Shown here piece by piece: positions 33,392 through 41,707 of a stretch of DNA of 64,000 bases (positions are counted from its first letter, which is position 1; each line of letters starts with the position of its first letter). Position numbers and translations under genes: made by a program. The stretch is from NCBI RefSeq assembly GCF_001536285.1, contig NZ_FAOZ01000031.1, forward strand, positions 38,402 through 102,401, written 5' to 3'. A model generated the notes under the pieces. It was not told the origin of the DNA, made no database searches, and saw only the letters and a program-made list of their open reading frames with translations. Source of the DNA: Parafrankia irregularis (lineage in GTDB: Bacteria; Actinomycetota; Actinomycetes; Frankiales; Frankiaceae).

Positions 33392-35905
33392 CTATCGCCG
33401 GGAGTTGGGGAGGGATTCCGGGCGGCCGCTGGCGGGGGACGTCCGATGACGGGGAATCCGGGACCGGTAACGGTAGAGGGCGCGGTGGTTTGCCGTTCCC
33501 GTGCTGGCGCGGGCACCGGTCTGGTCGGGTGTGCGGGGACTGTTGGGCACGGGGATGCTGTCCCGGGTCGGCGATGGGTTCCTCCATCGGCTGCCCTGCC
33601 AGCCCAGAGGAAACCCGACCAGGATGGGAACGGTGGGCACAGTCAGTCGGACCCCTCCGACGGTGATCTGCTGGTCGTTCCGCGGCGTCGTTCCGACCTG
33701 GCGCAGGCGGCAGAGATGCGCGGCCGCCGGAATGATCGCCATGCGGAGCAGGAGCGCCTCCACCGCGACACCGGCTGCCAGGCCAAGGCCCATCATCTTT
33801 AGCGCGCGCGGGGGCTGGGCCGCTATCGCGGCGAAGACGATCAGCATGACCATGTTCATGGTCAGGACGATGTGCCCGAGGTCCGCATGGCCGTGTCGGA
33901 TGCCGTCCCGGCTGCTGCGGATCAGGCTGCGGCGGGCGCCGTTGCGTATCGAGGGCTGGCTGGCAGCGGGGGAGTGCCCCGGGCCGGCTTGGCTGCGCTC
34001 GCCGAGGCGCATGAGAAGGATCAGGTTCATGCCCGGGGCCAGTCCGAAGACCGCCACGATGATCGGGACGAGCACGTAGGGCTCGACGGGGCTGACTGTG
34101 ACGCCGAGCCGCTGGGCGGGCCCGTTGCTCTGGAACAGCATCCGTAACGCGCCGGTGGAGGCCAGGACGGACAGTGTCGCGCAGGCCCCGAGCACGGCCG
34201 CGAGCGCCGCGGATGGCACTACCAGGAAGGTCGCCATCGCGACGCTGACCAGCACGATGAATAGCAGCATCGGTAGCCCGGCCCGGAAGTCGGCGGCGGC
34301 GTCGTCGAACAGGGCGGTGGGGCCACCGACATCGGCGGTGGTCACCGAACCGTGCAGGACAGCGGGGAGAACGTCCTCGCGCAGTTTTCGGACGAGGTCG
34401 CTGGCCTGCCGGGTCCGTGGGCCGGCAGCCGGCAATACCCGCACCACCGCGATGCCGTGTTTGGCGTCGTCGATGGACACCCCGGTGACCATCACCCCGG
34501 GTGTCGCCTTGATCGCGGCGGCGATGTCGGCGGCCGGCACGGTCCTCCCGCCACCTCGTGCCCCTGCGGTCTGGTCGACCGCGACAAGGATGGGCCCGTT
34601 CATGCCGGGGAAGAAGCCGTCGCTGATGAGATCGTAGGCACGCCGCGTGGTCATCGAGGTCGGCTCGGTGCCGTCATCGCCGCCACCGAGTCGGACTCCG
34701 CTGATCTGGGCGGCTAGGCCCAGCAGCAGGATGCCGGCGGCGAGGGCGACCGGGGCCGGGTAGTGCCCCACCAGGGTGGCCCACCATGACCGCAGTCCGG
34801 GCCTGCGTCCCAGCCCGGTCCCGGCGGTTGACAGGTAGTGGCGGTCCGTCCAGCCGAGCAGTCGCGTCCCGCTTGCCGCGATCAGCGCAGGCAGCAGGGT
34901 GAGCATCACCAGCGAGGTGATTGCCCCCACTGTCGCAGCGGCGAAGGCGATTCCGCCGAAGCCGCTGAGCCCGAGACCGCCGATGATCAGCGTGGCTATA
35001 GTCAGGCTCAGCCCGCCGGCCGCCATCGCGGCCCCGGACGACGCCGTGACCGATACGGCGGCCTGGACGCGGTGCTCGCCGCGCAGCAGTGCCGACTGCA
35101 TTCGGTAGACGACCACCACCGCGCCACCCAGGCAGATCCCGAAGGCGAGCATGCCGGTGACGATCGGAGCGAACGGCGTCATGATTGTCTTGTGGGCCAG
35201 CCAGGCCGTGGCCGCGACGGCGAGCAGGGCGGCGGCGGCTCCCGAGATCAGGCAGACGACGATTCCCGGCTGGGAGCGGAGCGCGGCGCCGACCAGGATG
35301 AGCCCAACGAGCACGGCGAAGATCAGTGGTGTGGTCGAGACGTGGCCTGACTGGATCATCGTGGTGCCGGGCCCGGACATCTCGACCTGGAGCTCCGGGC
35401 CGTCGTAGGCGCGTGCCGTCTCGATCAAGTGACGTACGGCACCGCGGTTGGGACTGAGCGCCCCTCCCTTCATCATCACCGCGATCATGGCGGTGCGCTG
35501 GTCGTCGCTCACGGGGGTGATGCCCAGGACGGCCGGGCCGAGCGGCCCGGTGGGCTCGGCGACCAGAAGCACCCCTGGCAGCTTGGACACCTCGGCGATG
35601 AGCGCGGTCATCTGACCGTGGGGGAGCGGGTCAGCGAGGGTCCCCCGTCGGGCCCTCAGAACGACCGTCTCCAGGTCGGGGAGCCGGCCGTCCGGGGATA
35701 CCGCAGCCACCCGGTCCATGGCCTGCGAGGCCTGGGAGTCGGGCGGCGCGACCTGCTGGGTGTACGTGGCATCGGAATCACGTATGTAAAGCGCTGCGAC
35801 CAGGCTCAGCACCGCCCAGGCCGTGAGCAGGGGCCAGCGGTAACGGGCACAGCGGCCTGCGAGATGTCCTACGACCCAAACACACCTGTCACGCATACGA
35901 ACCAT
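33392..35905 (-). CDS. MMPL-family (RND) membrane transporter
   Basis: 837 residues from ATG 35905 (ATG 35896 is also possible). An N-terminal membrane segment (WPLLTAWAVLSLVAALYI) is followed by an external domain with ATYTQQVAPPDSQASQAMDRV, five to six clustered membrane segments (LIFAVLVGLILVGAALR, GMLAFGICLGGAVVVVYRM), a second external domain and a second membrane cluster (FIVLVSVAMATFLVV, YVLVPIIVAVFGLAPGMN, VMLIVFAAIAAQ). This is the duplicated MMPL architecture of MmpL exporters, which move lipids or hydrophobic compounds using the proton gradient. The C-terminus is a long Arg/Pro/Ser-rich tail. A TetR gene lies upstream on the same strand. Confidence 0.88.
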   Translation of the reverse strand: MVRMRDRCVWVVGHLAGRCARYRWPLLTAWAVLSLVAALYIRDSDATYTQQVAPPDSQASQAMDRVAAVSPDGRLPDLETVVLRARRGTLADPLPHGQMTALIAEVSKLPGVLLVAEPTGPLGPAVLGITPVSDDQRTAMIAVMMKGGALSPNRGAVRHLIETARAYDGPELQVEMSGPGTTMIQSGHVSTTPLIFAVLVGLILVGAALRSQPGIVVCLISGAAAALLAVAATAWLAHKTIMTPFAPIVTGMLAFGICLGGAVVVVYRMQSALLRGEHRVQAAVSVTASSGAAMAAGGLSLTIATLIIGGLGLSGFGGIAFAAATVGAITSLVMLTLLPALIAASGTRLLGWTDRHYLSTAGTGLGRRPGLRSWWATLVGHYPAPVALAAGILLLGLAAQISGVRLGGGDDGTEPTSMTTRRAYDLISDGFFPGMNGPILVAVDQTAGARGGGRTVPAADIAAAIKATPGVMVTGVSIDDAKHGIAVVRVLPAAGPRTRQASDLVRKLREDVLPAVLHGSVTTADVGGPTALFDDAAADFRAGLPMLLFIVLVSVAMATFLVVPSAALAAVLGACATLSVLASTGALRMLFQSNGPAQRLGVTVSPVEPYVLVPIIVAVFGLAPGMNLILLMRLGERSQAGPGHSPAASQPSIRNGARRSLIRSSRDGIRHGHADLGHIVLTMNMVMLIVFAAIAAQPPRALKMMGLGLAAGVAVEALLLRMAIIPAAAHLCRLRQVGTTPRNDQQITVGGVRLTVPTVPILVGFPLGWQGSRWRNPSPTRDSIPVPNSPRTPDQTGARASTGTANHRALYRYRSRIPRHRTSPASGRPESLPNSRR

Positions 35906-36285
35906 CCGAATACCCTAGAGTGGTGAGAGTTAGTCACCATAGGGCGTGATTTGTCCGATTGCTATACCAGTGCACTGGATTCGGCGCGTCTGGCGATGTG
36001 CGACCTTCCGTCGCGCCGCGGGCTCATGCTACTGGGTCGGATCGCGGAATGTTACTGGTACAACGCCGTCCGCAAACGGGGCCGGCGATCTCGTCGGCCC
36101 GTTCTCGCGGGCGATGTCTCGGGTGCTGCGTCACGTCGTTGACCTGCCGCTCGGCGTCGCGCTGTGTAGGGGGTCGATGGCGGCGGGAGCTCGACGTCCA
36201 GGATGCGCCGTTCGCCCGACACGGTTCTCGACTGTCGGCGTCACGTTCTGGAGTTGGTGGAACCATGGCGATTGTCCGCGCAGAC
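35906..36285. other. Promoter region of the MMPL gene with palindrome
   Basis: No supported gene. TGGTGA-GAGTTAG-TCACCA at 35921-35939, 16 bp upstream of the MMPL start, is a perfect 6-bp inverted repeat and a candidate operator for the neighbouring TetR regulator. The rest holds nothing recognised. Confidence 0.45.
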
Positions 36286-36924
36286 CTATGATGAATCTGC
36301 CGCGGAGGGTGCCTTCAGACGAGGGTTCTGGACGCCGTTGACGAGGATGTCGATGAGCCCGCCCAGATCGAGCCGTGGGTCAGGGTGGCGGGCAAGTACG
36401 TGGTAGAGCAGGGTGCCGATAATGGCGTCAACGATCGCATCGAGATCGGTGCCGTCTCGCAGGGCGTCGCGGTTCGCCTCCAGGTCGAGGCGGTGGAGGA
36501 TCGCCTCACGGGCCGGTCCGGTGAGGTGTTCGTAGAGTTGAGCAGCGTCGATCTGACTGTCGGCTGCCGCGGCGGCGAGTGCGCGGATCATCACGGACGC
36601 GGTCGGGTTGGCCAGCCACTGGCTGTGCTGGATTACCCAACTCTTTAGGTCCCTGGCAAGGTCGCCGGTGTCATGGGGCGGCGCGATCGAGAGCCCGGCC
36701 TGCGCAGTCAGCAGGGCCTCGGCGACGACGGCGGCCTTGGAGGCCCATCGGCGGTAGACCGTCTGCTTCCCGACCCCCGCCCGGGCTGCGATCGCTTCGA
36801 TCGAGAGCCGTTCATAGTTGGCAGAGACGAGCAGGTCCCGAGTCGCGTCAAGGATCGCCCGATCTGCCTGGTCGCTGCGGGGTCGGCCCCGGCGGACGTC
36901 GGTCACAGCGCCAAGCCTAGACAA
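36286..36924 (-). CDS. TetR-family transcriptional regulator
   Basis: 212 residues. The N-terminal TetR helix-turn-helix spans about residues 17-62 (ILDATRDLLVSANYERLSIEAIAARAGVGKQTVYRRWASKAAV). The C-terminal region is of the TetR_C_16 type (SVMIRALAAAAADSQIDAAQLYEHLTGPAREAILHRL). It reads in the same direction as the MMPL exporter and divergently from the short-chain dehydrogenase, so it could control either. Candidate palindromes exist at both promoters. Confidence 0.88.
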   Translation of the reverse strand: MSRLGAVTDVRRGRPRSDQADRAILDATRDLLVSANYERLSIEAIAARAGVGKQTVYRRWASKAAVVAEALLTAQAGLSIAPPHDTGDLARDLKSWVIQHSQWLANPTASVMIRALAAAAADSQIDAAQLYEHLTGPAREAILHRLDLEANRDALRDGTDLDAIVDAIIGTLLYHVLARHPDPRLDLGGLIDILVNGVQNPRLKAPSAADSS

Positions 36925-36946
36925 GGACGGCCATCGCTATTAACAA

Positions 36947-36957
36947 TACGAACCGTA
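36947..36957. promoter_or_regulatory. Candidate TetR operator
   Basis: TACG-AAC-CGTA is a short perfect palindrome in an AT-rich patch 23 bp upstream of the tetR start. Its position suits autoregulation. The downstream bases up to 37251 hold no convincing gene. Confidence 0.4.
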
Positions 36958-37251
36958 ACGTAGTCTTCTGTCTGGGGCGTCGGACGGGTCATCGTCCTCT
37001 GGAGGTCGCGGATGGCTGAACCTGCCGCTCCGGAGGCGCAGGCGGGGCTGGGCCGCGCCCGGTGCCTGGGTGGACGGGGCCGTGCCGTACGTGACGACTC
37101 CGGCATCGTCCGGCCAGGTAGGCACGGTTCTGCCGTGGCGATGGCGTCCATGGGCTCGAAGGCGTCCGTCTGGATCGCTGCGGGCACGAGACGCTTTCCG
37201 CCAACGAGACCGATGGCGGGGGACGCGACTGACAAGGATAGAGGCGGTGTC

Positions 37252-38094
37252 GTGGTCAAGGTCGCTGTAGTGACAGGCGGAGCCGGGGGCATGGGTCTGG
37301 CCACCGCGAAAATCATCGGGCGTGACCACCGTCTGGTCGTGTGTGACGTCGACCATGATCGCCTGGACCGGGCGACGGAGGAGCTGCAGGCGCTCGGCAT
37401 CGACGCCGAGTCGACGGTGTGCGACATCACCGACCGGAAGTCGGTCGACGAGCTCGTCGGTCTCGCGACCTCGCTCGGTCGGGTCACGGCGGTCGTGCAT
37501 TCCGCCGGTGTGAGCCCACAGATGGGTTCTGCCGAGATGATCATAAAGGTCAACGCGGTCGGAACCGTCAATATTACCGAAGCGTTCTTGTCGGTTGCTG
37601 ACGCGGGCTTTGCGCTCGTGAATGTCGCTTCCGTTGCTGGGCACATGGCACCTCGCTTCCTCGTGTCCAGGCGCAATTATTCGATGGCTTCGAAGGATGT
37701 CGATTCCCTTTACACCAGCCTGGTCGCCGCCGCGAACCGGGGGCCGCGGCGGATTCGGCCGAGTCAGGCCTACGTGCTTAGCAAGCACTTCGTCATACGG
37801 TACTCGGGCGCGCAGGCCCACAGATTTGGAGAGAAGAGTGCTCGCATCCTAACGGTATCGCCTGGGTCGGTCGATACTTCCATGGGGCGGCTTGAGGAGG
37901 CAGGCGGCTCGCGTCGGCTCGCCGACTGTGCGGCCCTTCGCCGTTTCGGGAAAGCTGACGAGTTGGCGGAACTCCTTGCCTTCTGCGTCAGCGACAAGCC
38001 GGGCTACCTTACTGGGACAGATATTCTCTGCGACGGTGGAGCGAAGGTCGGAATAACCTTTCGTGATATGGTAGGAATGGCGTTCAGCGGCTAG
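37252..38094 (+). CDS. Short-chain dehydrogenase/reductase
   Basis: 280 residues from GTG 37252 (AGAGG about 10 bp upstream; the frame is open further upstream but without family character). It is a Rossmann fold with TGGAGGMG for the nucleotide, VCDVD (acidic residue after beta-2, favouring NAD), and HSAGVSP in place of NNAG. The active site is ASVAG...YVLSKHFV (Tyr-xxx-Lys), and the C-terminal YLTGTDILCDGGA is typical of classical SDRs. It is an NAD(P)-dependent alcohol/ketone oxidoreductase; substrate unknown. The insertion around RRNYSMASKDVDSLYTSLVA is long for the family. Confidence 0.85.
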   Translation: MVKVAVVTGGAGGMGLATAKIIGRDHRLVVCDVDHDRLDRATEELQALGIDAESTVCDITDRKSVDELVGLATSLGRVTAVVHSAGVSPQMGSAEMIIKVNAVGTVNITEAFLSVADAGFALVNVASVAGHMAPRFLVSRRNYSMASKDVDSLYTSLVAAANRGPRRIRPSQAYVLSKHFVIRYSGAQAHRFGEKSARILTVSPGSVDTSMGRLEEAGGSRRLADCAALRRFGKADELAELLAFCVSDKPGYLTGTDILCDGGAKVGITFRDMVGMAFSG

Positions 38095-38193
38095 TGTGTG
38101 CCGAATCGGAATGTTCTCTCGCTCGCGTCGCTCGGCGGGCGCTGTCCGCGGCATCTCGCCCAGTCGACGTCCCTTTTTCGCCCGGAGCTCCGC

Positions 38194-38844
38194 ATGACCC
38201 ACCGTTCGAACACGGACCCGCCGAAACGCGCTGTCGATCCGTGCTTTGTGCGGCAGCGGGTCTTCCGTCATCCGGCGGATCGCCATGCCATTGGCGACGC
38301 CGGCCAGAACGTCATAGCGCAGCTCCGACTTTGGGGCCTAGCAGAGTTGACGGACACCGCCGTCCTTGTCCTTTCGGAACTCGCGACAAGCGCGGTGCTC
38401 GCCTCTCGCGGCTCGCATCGCCGCGCCGGTGATCAGACCGTCTCCTGGTTCGCGGTACGCCTTAACTATCGCCGCAACGATCTGATCATCGAGGTGTGGG
38501 ACCGCACGCTCGAGGATCCGATCCCTCGGGGCACCGAAGCAACGCGCGACCGTGGCTTCGATTTTCCGATCGTCGCGGCTCTTGCCGGTGACTGGGGGCG
38601 GTACGCACCCCTTACCCGCGGCATCGGAGACAGCCGCATGGCGGTCACGTGGGGCCGGGTTGTATGGGCCGCGCTGCGCCATGACAGGCCACCGTTCCCG
38701 GAAAACACCCGGTTGGCGCGTCCATGCGACCTGCCGCGACGCTCCCCTCCGCCGGTGGTCGCGACCGGCGCACCGAGCGACCCGGCCCTCGTCGATTCGT
38801 TGTTGCTGCAGCGAACGGTCGACCGCTTGCGCGTCCTGGGATGA
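38194..38844 (+). CDS. RsbW-like ATP-binding protein (HATPase_c)
   Basis: 216 residues from ATG 38194, with CGGAG upstream. The core VLVLSELATSAVLASRG...DLIIEVWDRTLEDPIP...DRGFDFPIVAALAGDWGRY follows the pattern of small actinobacterial histidine-kinase-like ATPases (anti-sigma/RsbW type). The N-box Asn of ELVTNAV is replaced by Ser (ELATSAV), and the G2 glycine motif is weak (RGFDFPIV), so Mg-ATP binding may be altered. There is no partner anti-anti-sigma gene nearby. Confidence 0.7.
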   Translation: MTHRSNTDPPKRAVDPCFVRQRVFRHPADRHAIGDAGQNVIAQLRLWGLAELTDTAVLVLSELATSAVLASRGSHRRAGDQTVSWFAVRLNYRRNDLIIEVWDRTLEDPIPRGTEATRDRGFDFPIVAALAGDWGRYAPLTRGIGDSRMAVTWGRVVWAALRHDRPPFPENTRLARPCDLPRRSPPPVVATGAPSDPALVDSLLLQRTVDRLRVLG

Positions 38845-39317
38845 TCGCTCCGAGGAATCCGGCATGTCCAGAGGTGTCCTGAGACCGTCCTCGTTCTGGT
38901 GGCCGGTTGACGACCGGCGGGAAGCGCGCCCAGGCGGTGGCGTTGGGACGCGATGGGTTTGACCTGCCCGATTCGTACTCACCGGTCGCTGGCCGACAGG
39001 CAGGCCAACGACGTGCCGTGGCCCTGCCTGGCTGCCCCGGCGTCAGTGGCTTGTTATGTGGGCCACATCCGGCACCCCTCGCTCGAACTGACGACGCGTG
39101 TCAGGCGAGAGGGGCCAGCCTATCTAGGCGAATGGTTTGATGTCCGATAGTAGGAAGGTAGATAATCTACCGGCGTGGCGTTTCGCTCCGTTGCCGTCGC
39201 CCCTGGGACCTGCGGTGCGGCTTCTGCGGCGGGGTTTTCTCGTGATCTAGTGGTCGGCAGGTGCAGCTCCTTCCGTTGCTGCGCGCGCTGCGGCCACCGC
39301 GATACGGAAGGGGATAG
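38845..39317. other. Intergenic region with a palindromic site
   Basis: No supported gene. GGTAGA-TAA-TCTACC at 39157-39171 is a perfect 6-bp inverted repeat of TetR-operator size, about 150 bp before the ketoacyl synthase gene. GGAAGGGG precedes that gene's start. Confidence 0.45.
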
Positions 39318-40286
39318 ATGGCGGAGGACGAAGTGCTGTCGGAGTCGGGCAGAGGGGCGCGGCTCAGGGGGCTCGGCGCGTACCAGCCGGCGCACAGCCT
39401 GACGAGTGAGGAACTCGGGCGTCGCTTCGGCCGAACCGCCGAGTGGATCGAGACTCGCACGGGCTTCGTGTCGCGGTGGACGGCGGCGGAGCATGAGACC
39501 GTCGCCGTCATGGCTACCGCCGCAGCGAACGAGGCACTAACGGACAGCCAGGTACCGGCGGAGGAGGTCGACCTGGTCATTGCCGCCACCTGCAGCAACG
39601 ACCCGCGGGCGGGTGGGGTGGCGGCTCAGGTAGCAGCATCGCTTGGTGCTTCCAACGCGGGCGTCATGGACCTGAACGCCGCATGCGCCGGCTTCTGCTA
39701 TGCGACTGCCGTGGCTGCGGACGCGGTCCGCGCCGGATCGGCGCACAATGTCGTGGTTGTCGCCTCAGAAAAGATGACTGATATCGTCGATCCAGCGGAT
39801 CTCGGCACTTCGATCATCTTCGGCGACGGCGCCGGTGCGGCGATTATCGGGCTTGGCGCTCCCTCCGCCATCGGGCCAGTGGCCTGGGGTCATGACGGCG
39901 CCCAGGCATCCTTGATCGAGATCGATGGCGGTACCAACTTCCTGCGCATGGATGGTCAAGCGGTCTTCCGGTGGGCGACCACTGCTGTGCATCCGGTCGC
40001 TCGCTCGGCCTGCGAACGCGCAGGCATCGAGATGGACGACCTTGCTGCGGTCGTTCCGCATCAGGCCAACCTTCGGATTGTCGACTCGCTCGCGTCGAAG
40101 ATCGGCGCCCGACGGGCGGTAGTCGCCAGGGAGGGAGCCGTCAGTGGCAACACGTCCGCAGCGTCGATCCCGCTGGCTCTACACGCGTTACGACAGCGGG
40201 GGGCGGTCGAGTCCGGTGATCACGCGCTCCTGATCGGGTTCGGCGCCGGTCTGAGCCTGGCCGCCCTGGTGGTCCAGGTGCCCTGA
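39318..40286 (+). CDS. Beta-ketoacyl-ACP synthase III (FabH family)
   Basis: 322 residues from ATG 39318. It has the KAS III fold with catalytic Cys in DLNAACAGFCYA (about residue 123), His in VPHQANLRIVD (about 247) and Asn in SGNTSAASIPLAL (about 277). The N-terminal GLGAYQPAHSLTSEEL, RTGFVSR and SIIFGDGAGAAII are family signatures. It condenses an acyl-CoA starter with malonyl-ACP. It stands apart from a fatty-acid synthase cluster, so it may serve a secondary metabolite or a special starter unit. An acyl-CoA ligase fragment abuts its end on the opposite strand. Confidence 0.9.
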   Translation: MAEDEVLSESGRGARLRGLGAYQPAHSLTSEELGRRFGRTAEWIETRTGFVSRWTAAEHETVAVMATAAANEALTDSQVPAEEVDLVIAATCSNDPRAGGVAAQVAASLGASNAGVMDLNAACAGFCYATAVAADAVRAGSAHNVVVVASEKMTDIVDPADLGTSIIFGDGAGAAIIGLGAPSAIGPVAWGHDGAQASLIEIDGGTNFLRMDGQAVFRWATTAVHPVARSACERAGIEMDDLAAVVPHQANLRIVDSLASKIGARRAVVAREGAVSGNTSAASIPLALHALRQRGAVESGDHALLIGFGAGLSLAALVVQVP

Positions 40287-40289
40287 GCG

Positions 40290-40709
40290 CCTGGACCGTT
40301 CGCCGACGTGGGCTCAGGGTCTCGGCGAACTCCCTGTCGGTGAAGATCACACCGGGGTCGGCGTCCTCGACGAGCCCGACGAGCTCGGGACTGTGCGCCG
40401 CCAGTTCAGCGGCACGAACGGCCGGCCAGCGCAGTTCGCCCCAAACCAGGTCAGCCAGAACTCCGGGATGTTCTTGCCGATGAACGCGACGTTGGTCCCT
40501 TCCTCCCCGAGCCTGGGACGGACCAGCGCACGGCCCAGCCGCTCGGTCGACGCCGCGAGACGCGCGTAGGTGAGGTCCAACGCCCCCGCGCGTAACGCGA
40601 TCTTGTCTGGTGTGCGATCCGCCCAGTATCTGGCGATATCCGGGAGCGCGCGGATCTCAGGGTGAAGCCACACGCCAACCTCCTCCAGCCCCAGGAGCTG
40701 AATTCGCAT
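40290..40709 (-). pseudogene. Acyl-CoA ligase N-terminal fragment
   Basis: From ATG 40709: HPEIRALPDIARYWADRTPDKIALRAG, LTYARLAASTERLGRAL and FIGKNIPEFWLTWFGANCAG...FVPLNWR, the N-terminal part of AMP-forming acyl-CoA synthetases. At about 40385 the homologous reading changes frame (SPELVGLVEDADPGVIFTDREFAETL) and the gene ends next to the ketoacyl synthase stop. The AMP-binding motif and three quarters of the enzyme are missing. Confidence 0.8.
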
Positions 40710-41072
40710 TCAGTTTCTTGGTGGAGTGTGGCCGCGCTGCGCGCGGCCGGCAAGGAGACGAAGCGCCGACCACTGGAGAAGTCGACAGCCGGAGGGCGAG
40801 GTCGCCTCAGCCCCCGGCAGCCTCACTCCGAGTCATGTCGACTGAGTGCTCATCGAGAGGCCGCGTCTCCGTGGCGAGGCGGGCGGCGTCGTCGTAAAAG
40901 AGGCCCTCATCGGTGCCGATGAATGCCGGCGTGGCCGGCTACCAAGCGAAAACCGCGTGCGGGTGCGGTGCCAGACTGCGTCCTGCTGGGCTCGGGCCTG
41001 CACCCCCACCACCGTTTGGGCGGCTTGCCTTCGGCGGACGTGCCCGATCGCCTTCTGGATAGAGCAGCGGTT
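40710..41072. other. Intergenic region, nothing recognised
   Basis: 363 bp between the ligase fragment and the TetR stop. No supported gene, RNA or repeat is seen. It is probably worn remnant DNA. Confidence 0.5.
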
Positions 41073-41678
41073 CTATGCTGCTTCCGTCAGCATGTGCGCC
41101 AAGGCGCTTCGCATGACTTCGAAGCCCATCAGGACGTCGGTGTTGTCCGGGGCCAACAGGTGTTGCAGGGAGATGCCGAAGGATGAGGAGAGGACGAAGC
41201 GGGTGATGGTGGAAACAGAGTGACCTTCTCGTTCGACATCTCTGTGATCGCGATGGGTCATGCGGGCTTCAATCATGGTCGAGATTTCGGAGATGAAGCC
41301 AGCCACGTATGGGCGGAACGACTCCGAGCTCATCGCGAAGTTGAAGAACTCCAGGAAGCTCCGATACATGTCCGGGCTTTCGCGCAGGACATTCTCGTTG
41401 TAGTTCACCAGGGCCAGTGCCTGACCGCGGAGCGTCTTCTGTTCGTCGAGCCAGGTGCCGAGGGTGGCAAGGTAGCCTCGCTGCATGCGGGCGAGGACTG
41501 CCGCGAAAAGTTTGCCCTTGGTGCCGTAATAGTAGCTGAGCTGGCTGAGGGCGACGCCGGCCTCCTCGGCTATTCCGCGGAGCGTGACCTGGCCGCACCC
41601 TTTTGCGGCGATGGAGGCGAAGGCTGCGTCGAGAATCCGGTCCGCTGACGCTTCTCCCTTGACCGTCGACGCCTTCAT
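41073..41678 (-). CDS. TetR-family transcriptional regulator
   Basis: 201 residues. The HTH is DRILDAAFASIAAKGCGQVTLRGIAEEAGVALSQLSYYYGTKGKLFAAVLARM (about residues 12-62). The ligand domain is helical (YRSFLEFFNFAMSSESFRPYVAGFI). It starts 29 bp after the stop of the AAA+ ATPase on the same strand, so it is the last gene of a membrane protein - AAA+ - TetR operon. The palindrome at 44772-44789 before that operon is its likely operator. Confidence 0.88.
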   Translation of the reverse strand: MKASTVKGEASADRILDAAFASIAAKGCGQVTLRGIAEEAGVALSQLSYYYGTKGKLFAAVLARMQRGYLATLGTWLDEQKTLRGQALALVNYNENVLRESPDMYRSFLEFFNFAMSSESFRPYVAGFISEISTMIEARMTHRDHRDVEREGHSVSTITRFVLSSSFGISLQHLLAPDNTDVLMGFEVMRSALAHMLTEAA

Positions 41679-41707
41679 CGTCCATTCCCCTGGTGAGCTG
41701 ATATCAC

